NCBI GenBank assembly: GCA_905373305.1
Contig: CAJPSM010000034.1
Span: 1 to 12,012 of the forward strand
Direction of reading: 5' to 3'
DNA: 12,012 bases
Source of the DNA: an uncultured Streptococcus sp.
Lineage (GTDB): Bacteria > Bacillota > Bacilli > Lactobacillales > Streptococcaceae
Made by a program: the position numbers and the translations under genes. Numbering within the stretch: position 1 is the first letter of the stretch; every line of letters begins with the position of its first letter. Of the stretch, positions 6,074 to 12,012 are shown piece by piece. Below the pieces are notes generated by a model. The model had not been told where the DNA came from. It saw only the letters and a program-made list of their open reading frames with translations, and made no database searches.

Positions 6074-6107
6074 TTGATAAACAAGAAAGCGCTTTATTTT
6101 GTATACT
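6074..6107 (+). promoter_or_regulatory. glpK promoter region
   Basis: TATACT (6102-6107) is the best -10, giving a leader of about 43 nt before ATG 6157. The only good -35-like hexamer, TTGATA (6074-6079), is 22 bp upstream, longer than the usual 16-18, so this promoter may need an activator. A cre-like site fills the spacer. Confidence 0.5.
6084..6097 (+). promoter_or_regulatory. Candidate CcpA operator (cre) in the glpK promoter
   Basis: AGAAAGCGCTTTAT contains the perfect palindromic cre core AAAGCGCTTT (6086-6095). Against TGWAANCGNTNWCA it differs at the first base and the last two. Its position between the -35-like element and the -10 predicts repression of the glycerol operon under CcpA and HPr-Ser-P, as in other Firmicutes glp systems. 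Confidence 0.6.
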
Positions 6108-6156
6108 AGTTACTGTAAAGAGGAACCCCCTCAAGATTTTATCAGGAGGACAGCAC

Positions 6157-7665
6157 ATGTCACAAGAAAAATACATCATGGCTATTGACCAAGGAACTAC
6201 TAGTTCTCGTGCCATCATTTTTAACAAAAAAGGAGAAAAGGTCAGCTCTAGTCAAAAAGAGTTCACTCAGATTTTCCCTCAAGCAGGTTGGGTTGAGCAC
6301 AATGCCAATGAAATTTGGAACTCTGTTCAGTCAGTTATCGCGGGTGCTTTCATCGAAAGTGGTGTGAAACCAAGTCAAATCGAGGCCATCGGGATTACCA
6401 ACCAGCGTGAAACAACTGTCGTCTGGGATAAGAAAACAGGGCTCCCTATCTATAATGCGATCGTTTGGCAATCACGTCAAACTGCTCCCCTGGCTGAACA
6501 ACTAAAAAGCCAAGGTTATGTGGAAAAATTCCATGAAAAGACTGGTTTGATTATCGATGCTTACTTCTCAGCTACCAAGGTTCGTTGGATATTGGACCAT
6601 GTAGAAGGCGCTCAAGAGCGAGCAGAAAAAGGAGAATTACTCTTTGGTACTATCGATACTTGGTTAGTTTGGAAATTGACTGACGGTGCAGCTCACGTGA
6701 CCGACTACTCAAATGCAGCCCGTACCATGCTCTATAACATCAAGGATCTTAAATGGGATGATGAGATTTTAGAAATCCTCAACATTCCGAAGGCTATGCT
6801 TCCAGAAGTTCGTTCTAACTCTGAAATCTATGGCAAGACTGCTCCATTCCATTTCTACGGTGGGGAAGTGCCAATTTCAGGTATGGCTGGGGACCAACAG
6901 GCAGCCCTCTTTGGACAGTTGGCCTTTGAACCAGGTATGGTTAAAAATACCTACGGAACTGGTTCTTTCATCATCATGAACACTGGTGAAGAGATGCAGT
7001 TGTCTGAAAACAACCTTTTGACAACGATTGGTTATGGAATCAACGGTAAGGTTTACTATGCCTTGGAAGGTTCTATCTTTATCGCAGGAAGTGCCATTCA
7101 GTGGCTTCGTGATGGACTTCGCATGGTTGAAAATTCACCAGAGTCTGAAAAATATGCTCTTAATTCTCACAACAATGACGAAGTTTATGTCGTACCTGCC
7201 TTTACAGGTCTAGGGGCTCCATACTGGAACCAAAACGCTCGAGGCTCTGTCTTTGGCTTAACTCGTGGAACAAGCAAAGAAGACTTTATCAAGGCAACCT
7301 TGCAATCTATCGCTTATCAAGTACGTGACATCATTGACACCATGCAAGTGGATGCGCAGACAGCGATCCAAGTCTTGAAGGTAGATGGTGGTGCAGCCAT
7401 GAACAACTTCCTCATGCAGTTCCAAGCTGACATCTTGGGAATTGATATCGCACGCGCTAAAAACTTGGAAACAACTGCCCTCGGTGCAGCCTTCCTAGCT
7501 GGTTTGGCAGTGGGTTATTGGAAGGACTTGGATGAGTTGAAACTCTTGAACGAGACAGGAGAACTCTTTGAGCCATCGATGAACGAATCGCGCAAGGAAC
7601 AACTCTACAAGGGCTGGAAGAAAGCTGTGAAAGCAACGCAAGTCTTTGCGGAAATCGACGACTAA
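6157..7665 (+). CDS. glpK: Glycerol kinase
   Basis: A 502-residue cytosolic kinase converting glycerol and ATP to glycerol 3-phosphate, full length for the FGGY family. The start ATG 6157 has AGGAGGA (6144-6150) 6 nt upstream. Motifs seen: IDQGTTSSRAI (10-20, phosphate loop), GITNQRETTVVW and WVEHNANEIW near the substrate site, AGDQQAALFGQ with the catalytic-base Asp246, NTYGTGSF, EGSIFIAGSAIQWL, AFTGLGAPYW and VDGGAAMNNFLMQFQADI. His232 lies in TAPFHFYGG, matching the histidine that HPr phosphorylates in enterococcal and bacillar GlpK to activate the enzyme, so activity is probably tied to PTS state. It is first in the glpK-glpO-glpF operon and its promoter has a cre-like site. Confidence 0.97.
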   Translation: MSQEKYIMAIDQGTTSSRAIIFNKKGEKVSSSQKEFTQIFPQAGWVEHNANEIWNSVQSVIAGAFIESGVKPSQIEAIGITNQRETTVVWDKKTGLPIYNAIVWQSRQTAPLAEQLKSQGYVEKFHEKTGLIIDAYFSATKVRWILDHVEGAQERAEKGELLFGTIDTWLVWKLTDGAAHVTDYSNAARTMLYNIKDLKWDDEILEILNIPKAMLPEVRSNSEIYGKTAPFHFYGGEVPISGMAGDQQAALFGQLAFEPGMVKNTYGTGSFIIMNTGEEMQLSENNLLTTIGYGINGKVYYALEGSIFIAGSAIQWLRDGLRMVENSPESEKYALNSHNNDEVYVVPAFTGLGAPYWNQNARGSVFGLTRGTSKEDFIKATLQSIAYQVRDIIDTMQVDAQTAIQVLKVDGGAAMNNFLMQFQADILGIDIARAKNLETTALGAAFLAGLAVGYWKDLDELKLLNETGELFEPSMNESRKEQLYKGWKKAVKATQVFAEIDD

Positions 7666-7728
7666 TACTGTTTCTTGATGCAATGATCAGCTTAAGAATG
7701 AAACGACTCAGTTAGAAAGTGTGTAAAT

Positions 7729-9555
7729 ATGGAATTTTCAAAGAAAACACGTGAATTGTCAATTAAAAAAATGCAGGAACGTACCTTGGATCTCTTGATT
7801 ATTGGTGGGGGGATTACAGGAGCTGGTGTAGCCTTGCAGGCGGCAGCCAGTGGTCTTGACACTGGTTTGATTGAAATGCAGGACTTCGCAGAAGGAACAT
7901 CTAGCCGTTCAACAAAATTGGTCCACGGAGGTCTGCGTTACCTCAAACAATTTGACGTGGAAGTGGTATCAGATACAGTTTCTGAGCGCGCGGTGGTTCA
8001 ACAAATCGCTCCACACATTCCAAAACCAGATCCAATGCTCTTGCCTGTTTTTGATGAGGATGGAGCGACCTTTAGTCTCTTCCGTCTCAAAGTAGCCATG
8101 GACTTGTACGACCTTTTGGCAGGTGTTAACAATACGCCAGCTGCTAACAAGGTCTTGAGCAAGGAAGAAGTCTTGGAACGCCAGCCAAACTTGAAGAAAG
8201 AAGGCTTGGTAGGAGGTGGGGTTTATCTTGACTTCCGTAATAACGATGCGCGTCTCGTGATTGAAAACATCAAACGTGCCAACCAAGACGGTGCCCTCAT
8301 TGCCAACCATGTTAAGGCAGAAGGCTTCCTCTTTGACGAAAGCGGCAAGATTACAGGTGTTGTAGCTCGTGATTTGTTGACAGACCAAGTCTTTGAAATC
8401 AAGGCTCGCCTAGTTATTAACACAACTGGACCTTGGAGCGACAAGGTACGCAATTTGTCTAATAAGGGAACGCAATTCTCACAAATGCGTCCAACTAAGG
8501 GAGTTCACTTGGTAGTGGACTCAAGCAAGATCAAGGTTTCACAGCCAGTTTACTTTGACACAGGTTTGGGAGATGGTCGTATGGTCTTCGTTCTCCCACG
8601 TGAAAACAAGACCTACTTTGGTACAACCGATACAGACTACACAGGCGATTTGGAACATCCAAAAGTGACGCAGGAAGATGTAGATTATCTACTAGGTATT
8701 GTCAACAACCGCTTCCCAGAAGCAAACATTACCGTTGCTGATATTGAAAGCAGCTGGGCTGGTCTTCGTCCATTGATCGCAGGCAATAGCGCTTCTGACT
8801 ACAATGGTGGAAATAACGGAACCATTAGCGATGAAAGCTTCAATAGCTTGATTGCGACTGTCGAGGCATATCTATCGAAAGAAAAAACGCGTGAAGATGT
8901 TGAATCTGCTGTCAGCAAGCTTGAAAGCAGCACATCTGAGAAACATTTGGATCCATCTGCAGTTTCTCGTGGTTCGAGCTTGGATCGTGATGATAATGGT
9001 CTTTTAACCCTTGCTGGTGGTAAAATCACAGACTACCGTAAGATGGCTGAAGGAGCTATGGAGCGCGTGGTTGACATCCTCAAAGCCGAATTTGACCGTA
9101 GCTTTAAACTGATCAACTCTAAGACTTATCCTGTTTCAGGTGGAGAATTGAACCCAGCAAATGTGGACTCAGAAATCGAAGCCTTTGCTCAACTTGGAGT
9201 GTCACGTGGTTTGGATAGCAAGGAAGCCCAGTATCTCGCAAATCTTTACGGTTCAAATGCACCGAAAGTCTTTGCCCTTGCTCACAGCTTGGAACAAGCG
9301 CCAGGACTCAGCTTGGCAGATACCTTGTCCCTTCACTATGCAATGCGCAATGAGTTGGCTCTGAGCCCAGTTGACTTCCTCCTTCGTCGTACCAACCACA
9401 TGCTCTTTATGCGTGATAGTTTGGATAGCATCGTTGAGCCAGTTCTGGATGAAATGGGACGATTCTATGATTGGACCGAAGAAGAAAAAGCAGCCTACCG
9501 TGCGGATGTTGAAGCAGCTCTTGCTCAAAACGATTTGACAGAACTAAAAAATTAA
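7729..9555 (+). CDS. glpO: Alpha-glycerophosphate oxidase, H2O2-forming
   Basis: A 608-residue FAD enzyme oxidising glycerol 3-phosphate to dihydroxyacetone phosphate with O2 as acceptor, releasing H2O2. The N-terminal Rossmann motif GGGITGAG is at residues 26-33, followed by GTSSRSTKLVHGGLRYLK (56-73), the conserved flavin/substrate segment of GlpD/GlpO. Later motifs: FVLPRENKTYFGTTDTDYTG, SSWAGLRPLI and LTLAGGKITDYRKMAE, with a C-terminal helical domain. Residues ~353-412, rich in Ser, Asn and Glu, interrupt the flavin domain; this is the insert that marks the streptococcal/enterococcal oxidases and is absent from respiratory GlpD dehydrogenases. It starts 63 nt after glpK; the Shine-Dalgarno is weak (GAAAG about 11 nt before ATG 7729). 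I see no promoter in the gap, so it is presumably co-transcribed with glpK. Confidence 0.95.
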   Translation: MEFSKKTRELSIKKMQERTLDLLIIGGGITGAGVALQAAASGLDTGLIEMQDFAEGTSSRSTKLVHGGLRYLKQFDVEVVSDTVSERAVVQQIAPHIPKPDPMLLPVFDEDGATFSLFRLKVAMDLYDLLAGVNNTPAANKVLSKEEVLERQPNLKKEGLVGGGVYLDFRNNDARLVIENIKRANQDGALIANHVKAEGFLFDESGKITGVVARDLLTDQVFEIKARLVINTTGPWSDKVRNLSNKGTQFSQMRPTKGVHLVVDSSKIKVSQPVYFDTGLGDGRMVFVLPRENKTYFGTTDTDYTGDLEHPKVTQEDVDYLLGIVNNRFPEANITVADIESSWAGLRPLIAGNSASDYNGGNNGTISDESFNSLIATVEAYLSKEKTREDVESAVSKLESSTSEKHLDPSAVSRGSSLDRDDNGLLTLAGGKITDYRKMAEGAMERVVDILKAEFDRSFKLINSKTYPVSGGELNPANVDSEIEAFAQLGVSRGLDSKEAQYLANLYGSNAPKVFALAHSLEQAPGLSLADTLSLHYAMRNELALSPVDFLLRRTNHMLFMRDSLDSIVEPVLDEMGRFYDWTEEEKAAYRADVEAALAQNDLTELKN

Positions 9556-9561
9556 AAAAGG

Positions 9562-9606
9562 AAAAGAGGTGGAGGGCAGCATTCCTTGTCGCCCACCCCT
9601 TCTTTT
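9562..9606 (+). promoter_or_regulatory. Hairpin between glpO and glpF, possible attenuator or mRNA processing/stability element
   Basis: Arms 9562-9577 (AAAAGAGGTGGAGGGC) and 9591-9606 (GCCCACCCCTTCTTTT) pair at 14 of 16 positions, one of them G-U, with two internal mismatches and a 13-nt loop. It starts 6 nt after the glpO stop and ends 4 nt before the glpF Shine-Dalgarno. The right arm ends in TTCTTTT, so it may terminate part of the transcription. Confidence 0.55.
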
Positions 9607-9622
9607 AAATGGAGACAAAGAT

Positions 9623-10327
9623 ATGATGAAAGAATTATTTGGAGAATTTTTGGGGACCTTAATCCTCATCCTCCTAGGAAATGGAGTTGTAGCAGGTGTG
9701 GTTCTTCCCAAAACCAAGAGCAACAATTCAGGATGGATTGTGATTACTATGGGATGGGGAATTGCTGTAGCCGTTGCAGCCTTTGTATCTGGCACGCTTA
9801 GTCCAGCCCACCTAAATCCAGCTGTGACGTTTGCTATGGCCTTAAAAGGAACGCTCTCTTGGGCTTCTGTTTTCCCTTATATCCTAGCCCAATTCGCAGG
9901 AGCGATGGTGGCTCAGATTTTGGTTTGGTTGCAATTCAAACCGCATTATGAGGCAGAAGAAAATGCAGACAATATCCTAGCAACCTTCAGTACTGGACCA
10001 GCAATCAAGAACACAGTATCGAACTTGATCAGCGAAATCCTTGGAACTTTTGTTTTGCTCTTGACAATCTTTGCCTTGGGACTCTATGACCTTCAAGCTG
10101 GTTTAGGGACCTTTGCAGTGGGGACCTTGATTGTCGGTATCGGTCTTTCACTAGGTGGGACAACGGGTTATGCCTTGAACCCAGCTCGTGACCTTGGACC
10201 TCGTATCATGCACAGCATCTTGCCAATTCCAAACAAGGGAGACGGGGACTGGTCTTATGCTTGGATTCCTGTTGTAGGACCTATTGTTGGTGCGGCCCTA
10301 GCAGTTCTCGTATTTTCACTTTTCTAA
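9623..10327 (+). CDS. glpF: Glycerol facilitator (aquaglyceroporin)
   Basis: A 234-residue membrane channel of the MIP family that lets glycerol diffuse into the cell for GlpK. The start is ATG 9623 (MMKELFGEFLGTLIL), with GGAG at 9611-9614; the open frame continues upstream to 9569, but those residues are the intercistronic hairpin, not protein. An ATG at 9626 is an equal alternative. Six hydrophobic segments are visible. The first half-helix motif is HLNPAV (NPA 65-67) and the second ALNPARD (186-190); Asp after the second NPA is typical of glycerol-conducting rather than water-only channels. It is the last gene of glpK-glpO-glpF, followed by a strong terminator. A hairpin just upstream may set its expression apart from glpKO. 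Confidence 0.95.
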   Translation: MMKELFGEFLGTLILILLGNGVVAGVVLPKTKSNNSGWIVITMGWGIAVAVAAFVSGTLSPAHLNPAVTFAMALKGTLSWASVFPYILAQFAGAMVAQILVWLQFKPHYEAEENADNILATFSTGPAIKNTVSNLISEILGTFVLLLTIFALGLYDLQAGLGTFAVGTLIVGIGLSLGGTTGYALNPARDLGPRIMHSILPIPNKGDGDWSYAWIPVVGPIVGAALAVLVFSLF

Positions 10328-10348
10328 GATAAAAGAGTGATTGGCAAC

Positions 10349-10381
10349 AGAGTTTGAGATGAAAATCTCAGGCTCTTTTTT
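10349..10381 (+). terminator. Intrinsic terminator of the glp operon
   Basis: AGAGTTTGAGAT (10349-10360) pairs over 12 bp with ATCTCAGGCTCT (10365-10376), including two adjacent G-U pairs, closed by a GAAA tetraloop. T runs from 10376 to 10381. It lies 22 nt after the glpF stop. Confidence 0.9.
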
Positions 10382-10400
10382 GATGGGCAAAACATTAATA

Positions 10401-10428
10401 TTTTAACTTATCTTAAAATAAGCTAAAA
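10401..10428. repeat. Imperfect dyad upstream of the dlt promoter
   Basis: TTTTAACTTAT (10401-10411) faces ATAAGCTAAAA (10418-10428) across 6 nt, with 10 of 11 positions complementary. It lies about 26 bp upstream of the proposed -35 and has no adjacent transcript end, so a regulator site is more likely than a terminator. The rest of 10382-10551 is AT-rich and holds the promoter and a GATAGCT direct repeat (10516-10522 and 10544-10550), with no further gene visible. Confidence 0.45.
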
Positions 10429-10453
10429 CCAATTTTTAAGTTATGGTAAACAG

Positions 10454-10483
10454 TTGAAAAAAAGGTTGATAAAGTGGTAAAAT
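10454..10483 (+). promoter_or_regulatory. Probable dlt operon promoter
   Basis: TTGAAA (10454-10459) and TAAAAT (10478-10483) are separated by 18 bp. This would give a leader of about 60 nt before dltX. It is the best sigma-70-type pair in the interval; an overlapping TTGATA at 10466 has no partner at proper spacing. Confidence 0.5.
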
Positions 10484-10551
10484 GTTAGGAAGATAAGATG
10501 CTAACAATACATACTGATAGCTAATAGAAATAATATATTAATGGATAGCTT

Positions 10552-10683
10552 ATGAAAAAACAACGAAATTTACATGTATTCTTAGGCCGGACGGCTCTAT
10601 ATTTTGTAATCTTACTTGGTTTGCTTTATTTTTTTAGTTACCTTGGTCAGAGCCAAGGCACCTTTATTTATAATGAGTTCTAG
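10552..10683 (+). CDS. dltX: DltX, small membrane protein of teichoic acid D-alanylation
   Basis: A 43-residue gene, ATG 10552 to TAG 10681-10683, easily missed for its size. The peptide begins MKKQRNLHVFLGRTALYF, has one membrane helix (~15-31, YFVILLGLLYFFSYLG), and ends GTFIYNEF. The conserved FIYNEF-type C-terminus and the place directly before dltA identify DltX. In this family the exposed C-terminal motif takes part in passing D-alanine to lipoteichoic acid together with DltB and DltD. The Shine-Dalgarno is weak (GGAT about 5 nt upstream). It lies 20 nt before dltA and is expected to be the first gene of dltXABCD. Confidence 0.92.
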   Translation: MKKQRNLHVFLGRTALYFVILLGLLYFFSYLGQSQGTFIYNEF

Positions 10684-10703
10684 TTTAAAGGAGAAGAGGA
10701 ACA

Positions 10704-12012
10704 GTGTCTAATAAACCGATAAAAGATATGATTGAAACGATTGAGCACTTTGCTCAAACGCAACCAACATATCCTGTCTACAATGTTTTAGGTCAAGAGC
10801 ATACTTATGGTGATCTGAAGGCTGATTCAGATAGTTTAGCTGCAGCTATCGACCAACTAGGCTTGCCTGAGAAATCTCCAGTCGTCGTTTTTGGTGGTCA
10901 GGAATATGAGATGTTGGCTACCTTTGTAGCGCTAACTAAGTCAGGTCATGCCTATATCCCAATTGATAGCCATTCGGCCTTGGAAAGAGTTTCTGCTATC
11001 GTAGAAGTTGCAAAGCCAAGCTTGATTATTACTATCTCAGATTTTCCATTAGAGCAAACTAGCACACCGATGCTGAATTTAAAGCAAGTCCATGAAGCTT
11101 TTGCTCAAGCTTCCAGCTACGAGATGACCCATCCAGTCAAGGGAGATGACAACTACTACATCATCTTTACTTCTGGTACGACTGGTAAGCCTAAGGGAGT
11201 GCAGATCTCCCATGATAATCTCCTCAGCTTTACCAACTGGATGATTACAGATAAGGAATTTGCGACGCCAAGTCGTCCGCAAATGCTGGCTCAGCCCCCT
11301 TATTCTTTTGACCTATCTGTCATGTATTGGGCGCCAACCTTGGCACTGGGTGGCACGCTTTTCGCTCTTCCTTCAGCCATTACTCAGGACTTTAAGCAAC
11401 TCTTTGCGATCATCTTTGCATTGCCAATCGCTATCTGGACCTCAACGCCTTCTTTTGCAGATATGGCCATGTTGTCAGAAGACTTTAACAGCGAGAAAAT
11501 GCCTGGCATCACGCATTTCTACTTTGATGGTGAAGAATTGACGGTCAAAACTGCTCAAAAACTGCGCGAGCGATTCCCAGATGCTCGTATTATCAATGCC
11601 TATGGTCCAACAGAAGCGACAGTAGCTTTGTCAGCAGTTGCCGTCACTGATGAGATGTTGACGACTCTCAAACGCCTGCCAATCGGCTATACCAAGGCCG
11701 ATTCTCCGACCTTTATCATTGATGAGGAAGGTAAGAAAGTTCCAAATGGTGAGCAAGGAGAAATCATTGTTTCAGGGCCAGCTGTTTCAAAAGGCTATAT
11801 GAATAATCCTGAAAAAACGGCAGAAGCTTTCTTTGAGTTCGAAGGTCTTCCAGCCTACCACACAGGGGATGTAGGAACCATGACAGATGAGGGATTGCTT
11901 CTCTATGGTGGACGCATGGATTTCCAGATTAAGTTTAATGGTTATCGCATTGAGCTGGAAGATGTCTCTCAAAACCTCAACAAGTCTCGCTTTATCGAGT
12001 CGGCTGTTGCTG
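10704..12012 (+). CDS. dltA: D-alanine--D-alanyl carrier protein ligase, N-terminal 436 residues (3' end outside window)
   Basis: Adenylates D-alanine with ATP and loads it onto the phosphopantetheine arm of carrier protein DltC in the cytosol, the first step of teichoic acid D-alanylation. The start is GTG 10704 (VSNKPIKDMIETIEHFAQ), with AGGAG (10689-10693) 10 nt upstream. The frame stays open to the window end; about 80 of the usual ~510-516 residues are missing. Adenylate-forming signatures are present: TSGTTGKPKGV (156-166), QPPYSFDLSVMYW, YGPTEATVA (300-308), YHTGDVG, and YGGRMDFQIKFNGYRIELED near the hinge. The operon reduces the negative charge of the wall and raises resistance to cationic peptides. 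Identification is certain. Confidence 0.97.
   Translation, partial: MSNKPIKDMIETIEHFAQTQPTYPVYNVLGQEHTYGDLKADSDSLAAAIDQLGLPEKSPVVVFGGQEYEMLATFVALTKSGHAYIPIDSHSALERVSAIVEVAKPSLIITISDFPLEQTSTPMLNLKQVHEAFAQASSYEMTHPVKGDDNYYIIFTSGTTGKPKGVQISHDNLLSFTNWMITDKEFATPSRPQMLAQPPYSFDLSVMYWAPTLALGGTLFALPSAITQDFKQLFAIIFALPIAIWTSTPSFADMAMLSEDFNSEKMPGITHFYFDGEELTVKTAQKLRERFPDARIINAYGPTEATVALSAVAVTDEMLTTLKRLPIGYTKADSPTFIIDEEGKKVPNGEQGEIIVSGPAVSKGYMNNPEKTAEAFFEFEGLPAYHTGDVGTMTDEGLLLYGGRMDFQIKFNGYRIELEDVSQNLNKSRFIESAVA

Noticed and set aside
7666..7728. Separate promoter or terminator between glpK and glpO
   Set aside because: I find only weak partial pairings and no -35/-10 pair at proper spacing in the 63 nt.
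9569..9622. Upstream start for glpF
   Set aside because: The added 18 residues are encoded by the hairpin and the Shine-Dalgarno; the family begins at MMKELFGEF.
10435..10451. CiaR box (TTTAAG-N5-TTTAAG) upstream of dlt
   Set aside because: The first half TTTAAG is present, but the second (GTAAAC) matches only half the bases, and the site is too far from the -10.
1..12012. A novel defence, mobile or CRISPR-like system
   Set aside because: Every sizeable gene belongs to a recognised housekeeping or metabolic family apart from the small membrane protein and the lipoprotein; no repeats, transposase, integrase or att-like structures are visible.

Overview
The window reads as a chromosomal segment of a Streptococcus of the mitis group (S. 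mitis, S. oralis, S. infantis or a pneumococcus relative). This is inferred from moderate to low GC, dense gene packing with U-rich intrinsic terminators, AGGAGG-type ribosome binding sites, TGn-extended -10 promoters, and proteins that look streptococcal throughout: a GlpO-type oxidase with the streptococcal insert, an Mga-like regulator, DltX and DltA. I see no IS element, tRNA, rRNA, CRISPR array or BOX-type repeat.

Layout. (1) 1-1290: the 3' end of pnuC and a Nudix/winged-helix protein, one nicotinamide/NAD-related transcription unit closed by a 13-bp hairpin. (2) 1326-1627, minus strand: a 76-residue two-helix membrane protein of unknown function whose promoter carries a near-perfect CcpA (cre) site. 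(3) 1738-2563: a Ser/Gln-rich lipoprotein with a near-ideal promoter overlapped by a possible WalR/VicR box, closed by a bidirectional terminator. (4) 2569-4421, minus strand: hslO-dusB, two genes overlapping by 14 nt, from a promoter so close to the hslO ATG that the mRNA may be leaderless. (5) 4499-6024: an Mga/AtxA-like regulator, divergent from hslO, with a dyad over its own promoter. (6) 6052-10381: glpK-glpO-glpF, the aerobic glycerol pathway. (7) 10401-12012: the dlt promoter region, the 43-residue dltX gene, and the first 436 codons of dltA.

How the parts work together. GlpF admits glycerol, GlpK phosphorylates it, and GlpO oxidises glycerol 3-phosphate to dihydroxyacetone phosphate with release of H2O2. 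Two layers of catabolite control can be read from the sequence: a cre-like site in the glpK promoter, and a histidine at GlpK position 232, the HPr-phosphorylation site known in Gram-positive GlpK. A perfect 22-bp A/T palindrome lies between the regulator gene and the glpK promoter and is a plausible target for the regulator. DltX and DltA begin the pathway that adds D-alanine to teichoic acids. All gene families are known. What deserves a second look is mostly regulatory: the AT palindrome, the leaderless hslO start, the glpO-glpF hairpin, the cre and VicR-like sites, and the dyads upstream of the regulator and of dlt.
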